11,240 bases of DNA from Syntrophaceae bacterium UBA2208 (GTDB taxonomy: Bacteria; Desulfobacterota; BSN033; UBA1163), in assembly GCA_002327885.1 (NCBI GenBank), contig DCUS01000116.1, positions 5,066-16,305 of the forward strand, read 5' to 3'. This document shows positions 1 to 6,882 of the stretch, piece by piece. Below the pieces are notes generated by a model, which worked only from the letters and a program-made list of their open reading frames with translations, searched no databases and was not told the origin of the DNA. The translations under genes were made by a program, and so were the position numbers. Each line of letters opens with the position of its first letter. Within the stretch, counting starts at the first letter, position 1.

Positions 1-15
1 GGTTACGTGTAAAAA

Positions 16-72
16 TTAAGGACGATAAACGTAGCCTTTTATTACCGACACGGGCATCGTTACCGTTACCAT
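16..72 (-). CDS. possible 18-residue peptide, doubtful
   Basis: A short reading frame, ATG to TAA, begins 12 nt after the MBL hydrolase stop codon. It would encode MVTVTMPVSVIKGYVYRP. A GGGG stretch overlapping the upstream stop lies 8 nt before the ATG and could serve as a weak ribosome binding site. I recognise no family. It may be a chance ORF, or the start of a downstream gene broken by a frameshift. It is listed because it follows the operon directly and nothing else explains bases 1-84. Confidence 0.12.
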   Translation of the reverse strand: MVTVTMPVSVIKGYVYRP

Positions 73-84
73 ATAACGAACCCC

Positions 85-894
85 TTATTTTTTAAGAAAG
101 GCCTCAATCAGGTTTCTTTTAGAGATCTCTCCTGCGGTGAAGAAACCCATTCGGTCTCCTCTCCCCAGAAGCCTCCTTTGAATCTCCCCGGGAGACAGAC
201 CCCGGCGGACTCCATCTTCCACCCCTTTTTGGAGATTCTCCAAGTACTCAATCTTCTTATGTATTGCCTCCATCGGTTGATCGATGGGACCGTTGAAGGA
301 ACAAAACATTTTCTTGGGATGAAGGGCAGCCACCTTCATGAGGGAATCAATAATCGAAAAGATATTTTCCTCCTTCCTTAAATATTTCATCTGTTCGCTG
401 AGAAACAAGTCTCCCGAAAAAAGCCACTTCTCATTGGGTTCAAAAAGGCAGATATGGTCATCGGAATGTCCGGGGGTAGGAATCACTAAAAAAAGAAAAT
501 GTTCAGTCTGAACCTTCGAATTCAATTCGCCCGTCTCGGAGGGGGGAGGACATCCCCAAACGAAACGCCGATACCATGGGACCCACCGAGAGGGATCCTG
601 TAAATAAAAAAATGTTTTGGGATGAGCCAGGGGGAGAAGGCCGAACTTTTCTCTCATTGAAAAGTTATTGCCGGTGTGATCCTCATGGTGATGAGTATTG
701 ACAACGACATCCGGATGAAGGGTGTCTAAGAGTTTCAAAAATCGATTTCGACCGAAGGCAAAGCCCGTATCGATCAGGAGTCCATCAACAAAAAAGGCAT
801 TCACCTTGTAAACGGGAAAACCCAAAACCTGACGGGTCATTCGAATAGAATGGACAAGACCATCAGGTTTAAAATCGATTGACAATCGATTCAT
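85..894 (-). CDS. metallo-beta-lactamase-fold hydrolase
   Basis: A 269-residue protein of the metallo-beta-lactamase superfamily, probably a cytosolic hydrolase; no signal peptide is visible. The metal-binding signature HxHxDH is at residues 68-73 (THHHEDHTG). It is followed by the TPGHS histidine at 143 and the bridging aspartate in SGDLF at 162. The position where the last metal-ligand histidine normally sits (a GHGP-like motif) reads SFNGPI, with Asn201 in place of His, so the metal site may be incomplete or use another ligand such as His192. Family members include glyoxalase II-like thioesterases, lactonases and many uncharacterised hydrolases; the sequence does not decide among them. The start ATG overlaps the TetR stop by four bases (ATGA), so the two genes are almost certainly cotranscribed and translationally coupled. 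A perfect 19-bp palindrome covers its first codons. Confidence 0.88.
   Translation of the reverse strand: MNRLSIDFKPDGLVHSIRMTRQVLGFPVYKVNAFFVDGLLIDTGFAFGRNRFLKLLDTLHPDVVVNTHHHEDHTGNNFSMREKFGLLPLAHPKTFFYLQDPSRWVPWYRRFVWGCPPPSETGELNSKVQTEHFLFLVIPTPGHSDDHICLFEPNEKWLFSGDLFLSEQMKYLRKEENIFSIIDSLMKVAALHPKKMFCSFNGPIDQPMEAIHKKIEYLENLQKGVEDGVRRGLSPGEIQRRLLGRGDRMGFFTAGEISKRNLIEAFLKK
873..891. promoter_or_regulatory. 19-bp perfect palindrome at the MBL gene start
   Basis: AATCGATTGACAATCGATT is a perfect inverted repeat with two 9-bp arms around one central base. It covers codons 2 to 8 of the MBL gene and the last base of the tetR stop region. As DNA it has the size of an operator. As RNA it could form an 8-bp AT-rich stem with a 3-nt loop just after the start codon, which could affect translation at the ATGA junction. 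The role is inferred. Confidence 0.4.
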
Positions 895-1475
895 GCTTTA
901 CCCCGTTGGAGGAGAACTCCATTAAAAATGAAATGGATAAACTCTTTCATCCGATTCGACCCAAACGGGTGGTCAGGACTGTTTTGACCATAGGTCAGAT
1001 TTTTAAATAATAAAAAAATGCAATGTCCGACAACTTTTTCATCCATTTTACGAAAGTCGCCCTTCTCAATGCCCTCTTTAAGTATGTTGACGAAAATTTC
1101 CTTAATTCCTGTTTCAATAATGTGGGGCTTGTCTTTGAGAAATGGTTTAAAGAATCCTGATTCATCATGGAGGACGCTGACGATAAACGGATTTTGATCG
1201 AGGTATTTCAGGGCCAATCGGATGAACATTTGAAGCTTTTCTGCCGGTTCGATGATCTTATTGATCTGGTTCAGGATGGCCTTCCTCACGGATAAGCCCT
1301 CAAACATGAAAAGTTCTTCGAGAATCTTCTCCTTATTTTCAAACTCCTGATAGAGGGTTCGCTTCGAAATACTGGCCTCCCTGGCGATTTCATCAACCGT
1401 CGTCTTACTAAAACCGAACCTTTCAAACTTCTTTTTGGCAAGGGTTAGAATCTGAGTTCTTTTTTCCGATTCCAT
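891..1475 (-). CDS. TetR/AcrR-family transcriptional regulator
   Basis: A 194-residue one-component repressor with the usual TetR layout. The N-terminal DNA-binding domain spans about residues 7-55, with a helix-turn-helix in the segment TTVDEIAREASISKRTLYQEF (about 25-45) followed by NKEKIL. The rest is an all-helical ligand-binding and dimerisation domain with low conservation. The length is typical. The start is chosen because MESEKRTQIL is a normal TetR N-terminus, although no good Shine-Dalgarno sequence precedes it. A consensus -35 box and a perfect 15-bp palindrome lie between 1486 and 1534, as expected for autorepression. The gene overlaps the MBL hydrolase gene by four bases. By family precedent the inducer could be an acyl-CoA or a substrate of the neighbouring catabolic genes, but the ligand cannot be read from the sequence. 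Confidence 0.92.
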   Translation of the reverse strand: MESEKRTQILTLAKKKFERFGFSKTTVDEIAREASISKRTLYQEFENKEKILEELFMFEGLSVRKAILNQINKIIEPAEKLQMFIRLALKYLDQNPFIVSVLHDESGFFKPFLKDKPHIIETGIKEIFVNILKEGIEKGDFRKMDEKVVGHCIFLLFKNLTYGQNSPDHPFGSNRMKEFIHFIFNGVLLQRGKA

Positions 1476-1485
1476 AAAAGCCAGG

Positions 1486-1500
1486 AAACTAAATTAGTTT
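1486..1500. promoter_or_regulatory. candidate TetR operator
   Basis: AAACTAAATTAGTTT is a perfect inverted repeat (7 bp, 1 bp, 7 bp) ending 11 bp before the tetR ATG and just downstream of the predicted -10 region. Its size and position match autoregulatory operators of TetR repressors, which occlude the promoter. Binding is inferred. Confidence 0.5.
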
Positions 1501-1505
1501 TTTGT

Positions 1506-1534
1506 TACCTATCATATCCGTCTCTTTTTGTCAA
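1506..1534 (-). promoter_or_regulatory. predicted promoter of tetR-MBL
   Basis: A perfect -35 hexamer TTGACA (1534 to 1529) is followed after 17 bp by TAGGTA (1511 to 1506), a weak match to TATAAT. It points into tetR and would place the transcription start next to the palindrome at 1486-1500. The -35 and the spacing are good; the -10 is poor. Confidence 0.45.
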
Positions 1535-1750
1535 GAATTTTTTTGGGAAGAGAGAAGGCATTGGAGGAGGCATATTGAATATAACTATTTGAAAATAAAT
1601 ACATTTTATTTATTATAAACGGCCCGAATTATCTCAATCATCGCCAGGAAATGATTAGGGAAGTATTTATTTTGACTTCAGAAACACCAGCTATAATAAA
1701 ACTGTAGAACAAAATCAGTTTAATAGTTTTTCCCTCCCGATCAACTCCAT
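1535..1750. other. AT-rich intergenic stretch
   Basis: The stretch between the thiolase stop and the tetR promoter is AT-rich and shows no gene. It holds only a weak hairpin, AAACTG...CAGTTT with an 11-nt loop, between about 1699 and 1722. No clear intrinsic terminator with a U-tract is visible on the minus strand after the thiolase gene. Confidence 0.4.
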
Positions 1751-2986
1751 TTATTCTCCTTCCACCTGTACCACTGCCCCATCTCCCTGAGCAAGGCCTC
1801 CGCAGATGGAGGCAACCCCTATGCCACCTCCTCTCCTTCTCAACTCATAAATCAGGGTCATCAGGATCCTGGCCCCGCTTGCGCCCACAGGATGACCGAT
1901 GGCAATGGCTCCTCCATTGACATTCGTCTTTTCCAGGATTCGATTCATCTTCTCAGAATCCCCATCAGTCAGGATCTTGGCGCTGACCAGAGGCATTGCT
2001 GCAAAGGCTTCGTTGACCTCGATCAGGTCGATTTGATCGAGAGCAATCTGGGCCTTCTCCAGAGCCTTTAGGATCGTGAAACCCGGAATGGCTGCAATGA
2101 GACGGGGGGTCGTCGCCGTGGCAACCATGGAGAGGAGCCTGGCTAAAGGCTTAAGCCCCTTCTCCCTTGCCTTCTTTTCACTCATAATTAAAATAGCCGA
2201 AGCCCCCGTATCCAAACCGGGGGCGTTTCCTGCGGTCACGGTAGGGCTGCCATAGACAGGAGGTAATTTTGAAAGTTTTTCAAGGGTCGTGTCCGGCTTT
2301 GGAAATTCATCTCTTTCAAAAACGAGGGGGGGCCCTTTCCTCTGGGAAATTTCAACTCTCATCAACTCCTCGCCGATTTTAAATTTTCCTTCCGCAAAGG
2401 CTTTTGCATATTTCATCTGGCTTTGATAAGCCCACCGATCTTGATCTTCCCGAGTAATTCCATACTCAAGCGCCACCTCTCCGGCGTCAACCGATACGGG
2501 GTTGAACCCCTTATACCCGAGTCCGAATAGACCATCCCACATTTCAATATTCCCCAATCTCTTTCCCCATCGGACCTCGGGGGGGACAATGAGGGGAGTC
2601 CGGCTCATATTCTCGGCCCCGATGCCCAAAGCAATCTCAATCTCCCCGGATCCGATCGCCCTATACCCCAGCCTCACCGCAGAAAGCGATGAACAGCAAG
2701 CACGGTCCAGCGTCATCGAAACATGTTCTGCCGGCATCCCCGCTTTAAGGGTGGCTTGTCTCGCAGGAACATCGGTTTCCAAACCCACTTCTCCGGGAAC
2801 AGCCGATCCGTAATAAGTCTCCTCAACTTCCTCTCCCTTTACATTCACTCTTTTCAGAACTTCACGGATGACCATGGCGCCCAGTTCAATGGATGGAATA
2901 TCTTTTAAAGTCCCTCCAAATTTCCCAAAGGGCGTCCGAACTGCACTCACCACGACGACATGATTCTTTTCCATCATCTCCCCCAT
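1751..2986 (-). CDS. thiolase family protein (acetyl-CoA acetyltransferase-like)
   Basis: A 411-residue thiolase, of normal length for the family, which cleaves 3-ketoacyl-CoA with CoA or condenses two acyl-CoAs. The N-terminus VVVSAVRTPFGKFGG is typical. The nucleophile region is RACCSSLSAV, with Cys97 aligning to the usual VCGSG cysteine and an extra Cys98 beside it. The other catalytic motifs are present: NEAFA at 325-329, GHP with His365, and the C-terminal acid/base Cys395 in SICGGLAQGDG. The first methionine has little upstream Shine-Dalgarno. A purine-rich GGGGGAG precedes the Met4/Met5 codons (2977 and 2974), so translation may begin there, giving MEKNHVVVVSAV. A promoter-like TTGACA-N17-TATTGA precedes the gene, so it may be transcribed both from the upstream operon and on its own. 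It probably acts in acyl-CoA degradation; chain-length preference is unknown. Confidence 0.93.
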   Translation of the reverse strand: MGEMMEKNHVVVVSAVRTPFGKFGGTLKDIPSIELGAMVIREVLKRVNVKGEEVEETYYGSAVPGEVGLETDVPARQATLKAGMPAEHVSMTLDRACCSSLSAVRLGYRAIGSGEIEIALGIGAENMSRTPLIVPPEVRWGKRLGNIEMWDGLFGLGYKGFNPVSVDAGEVALEYGITREDQDRWAYQSQMKYAKAFAEGKFKIGEELMRVEISQRKGPPLVFERDEFPKPDTTLEKLSKLPPVYGSPTVTAGNAPGLDTGASAILIMSEKKAREKGLKPLARLLSMVATATTPRLIAAIPGFTILKALEKAQIALDQIDLIEVNEAFAAMPLVSAKILTDGDSEKMNRILEKTNVNGGAIAIGHPVGASGARILMTLIYELRRRGGGIGVASICGGLAQGDGAVVQVEGE

Positions 2987-3013
2987 TTCGCAAATATTTC
3001 ACTGATCGATGAT

Positions 3014-3042
3014 TCAATATGACTATTTTCAAGACCTGTCAA
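3014..3042 (-). promoter_or_regulatory. predicted promoter of the thiolase gene
   Basis: A perfect -35 TTGACA (3042 to 3037) and, after 17 bp, TATTGA (3019 to 3014) lie in the 74-bp gap between the LarA homologue and the thiolase. The -10 matches only at the TAT. It would let the thiolase be expressed separately from the transport operon. Confidence 0.4.
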
Positions 3043-3060
3043 CATTTAAAGAGGCTGCAT

Positions 3061-4290
3061 TTAGGGTGACCTAAAATACTGGATCGTCGCATCGGGATAA
3101 ACGGCCACATTCGCTTTGCTTCCCCATTCCGCTTTCAGCAGGCCCAACACTTCCTCCCATGTCTTTACCCAGAGGACGGAGGGAATCTTACCAAAAAAAC
3201 ATGCCCCGACATGATCTTTAAAAGGCGATAGGACGATGAACCGCTTCACTTTGGTGGGCAAAGGTTGGGGAAGTTGAAGCCCTCCCTCTCCACATTTCCC
3301 AAATTCTCCAAAAAGATAATGGACGACCTGCCCTGCGGACTCATTGGCAATGACCACCAAATCCCCTCCATCCTCTTTTAAAGACGGGATTCCAATGAAC
3401 GGAGCAATGGCACATTCATTCGGTTTTGAATAGGAATTGACGATGACGATATCCTTATTCTTGGCTGGCGTGGTCACATAAACCTCTTTTGCCAATTTCA
3501 TCCCCTCCTGATGTTCAAGAATGGGATCTCCTATAAAGAGGCTGGTGATCTCTCCCCGAAGATTGATAATGACATCGATCTTCAGATCGAGCCCGGCCAT
3601 TCTCGTCGCCTCTTCAATATCGAGGCGAGGGATGTTTCCTTCAATCTTTCCAACGCCGACGCAGTCCGGATGATTCTTCAAAATCGTCCCATGGTTGTAA
3701 GCGATCGAATCGATATGGGCGACCCCCGGGAAAATGATCTTTCCCCCTCCTCCAAACCCGGAGAAAGAGTGAGGGACGATGCACCCAATCCCGATTTTCA
3801 GATCGCAGGCCATGACCTCCCTGTTGATGGAAACGGGTGTGCCCCGGCTCGTTTTGCCCAGGGGGGCACAATAATTGAAAGGATTGTGGTTATATACATG
3901 AAATCGGTCGAGCACCTCCGGCCCCAATTTCTTTCGAAAATCATTTGCAGTATGCGCTCCATGCGCTCCGAGAGCGGCAATGAATCGAATCTGCTGATCT
4001 GAAATCCCAGCCATTTCTAATTCTCTCAGCACAAAGGGAAGGATCTCAAATACAGGAGTAGGCCTGGCCAGATCGTCAAAGAGAATAACAACCTCCTTCT
4101 TTCCCTTTGCCAGTTCCTGAAGGGGCTTAGAGCCGATGGGTCTTTGGAAGGCTTTCTCCATCTCCTTGTGGGTCAGCTTCCTTCTCTCTCCTCCTTTCAT
4201 CGGGCAGAAAAAGGTAGACCAAGAGGCAGGAAAATCGAGCTCCATCTCGGTATTGTCGTACCAGAGGAGTTGTGGAATTTTAATCTTCAT
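3061..4290 (-). CDS. LarA-family nickel-pincer racemase homologue (DUF2088)
   Basis: A 409-residue cytosolic protein of the lactate racemase LarA family, which racemises or epimerises 2-hydroxy acids by hydride transfer to a nickel-pincer nucleotide (PTTMN) bound to a lysine. Visible hallmarks are the N-terminal DDLARPTP motif (about 72-79), ALGAHGAHT (about 107-114) and VPHSFSGFGGGGK, whose His174 and Lys184 coincide with the catalytic histidine and cofactor-tethering lysine of characterised LarA. His200 in AYNHGT matches the nickel ligand. These residues argue for a working cofactor site. The C-terminal substrate region reads NSYSKPNECAIAPFIGIPS and does not show the Tyr-Gln...Lys pattern of lactate racemase, so another hydroxy acid is likely. 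No cofactor-biosynthesis genes (larB, larC, larE) are in the window. It lies 171 bp after livF, so the imported compound may be its substrate. The upstream GAGAGAGAG is only a weak ribosome binding site. Confidence 0.85.
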   Translation of the reverse strand: MKIKIPQLLWYDNTEMELDFPASWSTFFCPMKGGERRKLTHKEMEKAFQRPIGSKPLQELAKGKKEVVILFDDLARPTPVFEILPFVLRELEMAGISDQQIRFIAALGAHGAHTANDFRKKLGPEVLDRFHVYNHNPFNYCAPLGKTSRGTPVSINREVMACDLKIGIGCIVPHSFSGFGGGGKIIFPGVAHIDSIAYNHGTILKNHPDCVGVGKIEGNIPRLDIEEATRMAGLDLKIDVIINLRGEITSLFIGDPILEHQEGMKLAKEVYVTTPAKNKDIVIVNSYSKPNECAIAPFIGIPSLKEDGGDLVVIANESAGQVVHYLFGEFGKCGEGGLQLPQPLPTKVKRFIVLSPFKDHVGACFFGKIPSVLWVKTWEEVLGLLKAEWGSKANVAVYPDATIQYFRSP

Positions 4291-4317
4291 TGTCTCTCTC
4301 TCAGCAATATATGTATG

Positions 4318-4392
4318 GTTCGGAGTGATGAGTTCGGAGTAACTACAAATGTATTAATTTTAAGTCTTAAAAAACCCCCGAACTCCGAACTC
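4318..4392. repeat. inverted-repeat element between livF and the LarA gene
   Basis: An 11-bp perfect inverted repeat, GAGTTCGGAGT at 4330-4340 and ACTCCGAACTC at 4382-4392, flanks an AT-rich 41-bp core. The left arm is also part of a direct repeat: GTTCGGAGT occurs at 4318-4326 and again at 4332-4340. The right arm contains the heptamer CCGAACT twice in tandem. There is no U-tract after either arm, so it is not a standard terminator. It looks like a small non-coding palindromic repeat or a MITE-like remnant. It fills most of the livF to LarA-homologue gap. Confidence 0.5.
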
Positions 4393-4461
4393 TTGATTCA
4401 TAACTTATAGATCCAGGTAGCTTTGGCGGATGTGTTGATTCTTCAGAAGGGAGATGAAACA

Positions 4462-5160
4462 CTATACCAGAAGGTATCTCTTCCTGACGTCCTCATTATC
4501 TCTCAGTTCCTCAATGCTCCCATGATAACGGATCTGCCCATTATCAATGATATAGCCACGGTCGCTTATTCTCAGGGTGGATCTCACATTCTGCTCAGCG
4601 ATGAAGACGGTCAACCCGGCCTCCCTGAGCTTTTTGATCTGACCTTCGAGCGCATAAACCAGAAGGGGCGCCAATCCTTCAAAAGGTTCGTCAAGGAGGA
4701 TAAACTCTGGATTTCCCATCAGTGCCCGAGCAATGGCTAACATCTTCTGCTCCCCTCCGCTCAGGCACCCCCCTCTTCGGGACTCAATATTTTCCAGGGC
4801 AGGAAACATTCCGTAAATTCTTTTCCTGTTCCATCCCTCACCTTCCTTTGTTTTTCTCTCGGCGATCTCTAAGTTTTCTCCCACCGTAAGGTCGGCAAAG
4901 ATCCTTCTGTCATCAGGGATATAGCCGATGCCCTTTCGTGTGACCAGATAGGGTTCCATTCCGACAATCTCTTCTCCTTTAAACCGGATGCTCCCTTGTT
5001 TCGGCGGTGTGATGCCAATGATGCTCTTCATGGTGGTCGTTTTTCCCGCTCCGTTTCGTCCTAAAAGACAGACCACTTCTCCCGGGTTAACTTTTAAAGA
5101 AACGCCGAATAGAATATGGCTCAAACCGTAAAAAGTGTGGATTCCCTCCACCTCAAGCAT
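4462..5160 (-). CDS. livF: Liv-type ABC transporter ATPase LivF
   Basis: The second ATPase of a branched-chain amino acid-type (HAAT family) importer; it hydrolyses ATP at the cytoplasmic face of the membrane. Counting from the upstream in-frame GTG at 5163, Walker A GRNGAGKT is at 35-42, the ABC signature LSGGEQ at 134-139, and Walker B FILLDEP at 154-160. The IAEQN segment replaces the usual H-loop histidine with Gln, as is normal for LivF. The segment around 82-89 (IPDDRRIF) is the LivF version of the Q-loop region. I place the start at the ATG of 5160, which gives 232 residues and overlaps the livG stop by one base (TGATG). A strong GGAGGTGA ribosome binding site lies 6 nt upstream, inside livG. 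The GTG at 5163 is the alternative. It is the last gene of the importer. Confidence 0.93.
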   Translation of the reverse strand: MLEVEGIHTFYGLSHILFGVSLKVNPGEVVCLLGRNGAGKTTTMKSIIGITPPKQGSIRFKGEEIVGMEPYLVTRKGIGYIPDDRRIFADLTVGENLEIAERKTKEGEGWNRKRIYGMFPALENIESRRGGCLSGGEQKMLAIARALMGNPEFILLDEPFEGLAPLLVYALEGQIKKLREAGLTVFIAEQNVRSTLRISDRGYIIDNGQIRYHGSIEELRDNEDVRKRYLLV

Positions 5161-5894
5161 CACTCACCTCCGAGGTATGCTTCCTGAACCTCTTTGTTGC
5201 TTCTCACTTCTTCCAGGCGTCCCTGAATGATCGTTTGCCCGTGACGCATCACCATGATACTCTCCGCAACAGAGAAGACGATGTCCATATCATGCTCGCA
5301 GAATAATATCGTCAAGCCCCTTTGATTGGCCAAGCGCTTGACAAGCTCCATCGTGTCCTGGGTTTCCTCCGGAGACATGCCGGCCGTCGGCTCATCCAGA
5401 ATCAGTAATTCCGGCTCATTCCCCAAAGCAATGGCTATCTCTAATATTTTCTGGTCACCATGGGAAAGGGACCCGGCAATACTTTTTTCTTTATTGGACA
5501 GCCCCATGCTTTCCAGGATACTTCTCGTCTCCTTGACAGCGATGCTCTGGGCAGGCCGGAATAGATTGGAACTTCTTCTCTGATAGGAAAGAACAGCCAC
5601 CTGGACATTCTCAAAGACAGTCAACCGATGAAAGATGTTCACAATCTGATAGGATCGTGAAATCCCTTTCTTGCAGATTTCGTAAGGAGGCAATTTGCTG
5701 ATATCTTCACCTTTAAAGACAATTCTCCCTTTGTCCCGCTTCAGCGCCCCTGTGATGAGGTTAAATAAGGTGGTTTTACCAGCGCCGTTGGGACCGATGA
5801 CAGCCACAATCTCTCCTCTTTCAACAGTGAGGTTCGCTCCATTGACGGCCATGAAGTCATCAAATGACTTCGTGATCCCCTCCACCTTTAGCAT
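5160..5894 (-). CDS. livG: Liv-type ABC transporter ATPase LivG
   Basis: A 244-residue ATPase partner of LivF in the importer. Walker A GPNGAGKT is at 34-41, the Q-loop glutamine at 83 (SRSYQ), the signature in the form LSHGDQ at 143-148, Walker B LLILDEP at 163-169, and the H-loop histidine at 201 (CEHDMD). LSHGDQ in place of LSGGQ is a common LivG variant. The C-terminus carries the LivG/BCA-type tail EVQEAYLGGE. Its start lies three bases after the livM stop, and its final codons contain the livF ribosome binding site, so expression of the ATPase genes is tightly coupled. Confidence 0.94.
   Translation of the reverse strand: MLKVEGITKSFDDFMAVNGANLTVERGEIVAVIGPNGAGKTTLFNLITGALKRDKGRIVFKGEDISKLPPYEICKKGISRSYQIVNIFHRLTVFENVQVAVLSYQRRSSNLFRPAQSIAVKETRSILESMGLSNKEKSIAGSLSHGDQKILEIAIALGNEPELLILDEPTAGMSPEETQDTMELVKRLANQRGLTILFCEHDMDIVFSVAESIMVMRHGQTIIQGRLEEVRSNKEVQEAYLGGE
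5164..5171 (-). promoter_or_regulatory. ribosome binding site of livF
   Basis: GGAGGTGA, a near-perfect Shine-Dalgarno sequence, lies within the last codons of livG. With the ATG at 5160 the spacing is 6 nt; with the GTG at 5163 it is only 3 nt. This favours the ATG as the livF start. Confidence 0.7.
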
Positions 5895-5897
5895 CGA

Positions 5898-6863
5898 TCA
5901 CTTACTCCGTTCTGCTGTTTCTTTAGTCCCGGGCTTAAATAAATCCTGAAAAAAACCCATGACGCCCTCTGGTAAAAAGAAAATCACCAGAATGAGCATC
6001 ACTCCAAGAATTAAGGTCCAATACTCGGTGTATCTTCCGACAAAAGTCCTTAATGCTACCGTAATGGCTGCTCCCAGGATGGGCCCGGCAAAAGTAAACC
6101 ATCCCCCCAAAAGGCACATGATGAATATCTCGAGAGATAAAACCCAAAAGAGCATTTCAGCAAAAACCGACCGTTCCAGCGCCACAAAAAGAACGCCTGC
6201 CACACCCGCAAAGAATGTGGCGACGACAATCCCGCCCAATTGATAGCGCCTGACATTGATTCCAACGGCTTCACAACGCTGCGAATTATCCCGAATCGCC
6301 TGGAGGGTGTTCCCAAATGGAGATTTTAAAATCATGTACATCAAAATAAGACAGACCACGAGGATGATCAGGATGAAGTAATAAGAACTGTTCAAAGAGG
6401 AAATCAGTGAGGGCATGGGGATGCCGTGGATGCCATCATCCCCCCCCGTAAAACTATACCAACGGAAAACGATGGCCCAGATCAGTGAGCCCAAAGAAAT
6501 CTGGAGCATGCCAAAGTAAAGCCTGGTCAGCCTCACACAAAACCAGCCGATGATCAATCCGGTGATCGCTGCCACAATGGGGCCGGCAATAAAACCAATC
6601 CATATGGGCATGGAGCTCTTCGTCAGCATCAGGGCAACGGTATAGGCTCCCACCCCATAAAACACCGCATGATGAAACTGGAACATGCCCCCATACCCAA
6701 CCACCATATTGAGGCTCATGGCCAGGAGAGAAGTCACATAAATCAAAGCAAAAATATAAACAAAAAATCTGGGAGCGAATAGCGGTAAAATGAAAAGCAG
6801 AATAAAGATTGCCGCTACCAGTCCGAACCATTTTTTACGAACTATGTTATTAAACAAATCCAA
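5898..6863 (-). CDS. livM: Liv-type ABC transporter permease LivM
   Basis: An inner-membrane permease of up to 321 residues with about eight to ten hydrophobic segments, pairing with LivH to form the translocation pore. Family motifs are visible: LNMVVGYGGMFQFHHAVFYGVGAYT (about 51-75), TGGDDGIHGIP (139-149) and the cytoplasmic coupling segment SPFGNTLQAIRDN followed by EAVGINVRRYQL (about 181-209), which contacts the ATPases. No ATG starts this frame. The first in-frame candidate is TTG at 6863, but a second TTG at 6857 has a better position, 6 nt after a GGGAGG ribosome binding site, and would start the protein at Leu3. A hairpin lies over this ribosome binding site. The gene follows livH by about 20 bp and precedes livG by 3 bp. 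Confidence 0.92.
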   Translation of the reverse strand: MDLFNNIVRKKWFGLVAAIFILLFILPLFAPRFFVYIFALIYVTSLLAMSLNMVVGYGGMFQFHHAVFYGVGAYTVALMLTKSSMPIWIGFIAGPIVAAITGLIIGWFCVRLTRLYFGMLQISLGSLIWAIVFRWYSFTGGDDGIHGIPMPSLISSLNSSYYFILIILVVCLILMYMILKSPFGNTLQAIRDNSQRCEAVGINVRRYQLGGIVVATFFAGVAGVLFVALERSVFAEMLFWVLSLEIFIMCLLGGWFTFAGPILGAAITVALRTFVGRYTEYWTLILGVMLILVIFFLPEGVMGFFQDLFKPGTKETAERSK

Positions 6864-6867
6864 TCCT

Positions 6868-6882
6868 CCCCTTTCTAAGGGG
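6868..6882 (-). promoter_or_regulatory. hairpin overlapping the livM ribosome binding site
   Basis: In the livH-livM gap the minus strand reads CCCCTTAGAAAGGGG, a perfect 6-bp stem with a 3-nt loop. The 3' arm supplies part of the GGGGAGG ribosome binding site of livM. Together with the TTG start, this could tune down LivM translation or couple it to ribosomes finishing livH. The structure is seen; the effect is inferred. Confidence 0.35.

Noticed and set aside
1672..1697. Plus-strand promoter-like TTGACT...TATAAT
   Set aside because: The spacer is only 14 bp and transcription would run antisense into the thiolase gene with no plus-strand gene to serve.
3511..4002. 163-codon plus-strand frame opposite the LarA gene
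   Set aside because: It is antisense to a gene with clear catalytic motifs, has no recognisable domain, and its composition is that of a shadow frame.
4318..4392. Rho-independent terminator after livF
   Set aside because: The 11-bp stem has a 41-nt loop and no U-tract follows either arm, so it is reported as a repeat element only.
4423..4740. 105-codon plus-strand frame over the livF 3' end
   Set aside because: It overlaps the well-supported ATPase gene on the other strand and shows no motif.
6454..6831. 125-codon minus-strand frame within livM
   Set aside because: It is an alternative frame of the permease gene; the livM frame carries the family motifs and membrane segments.
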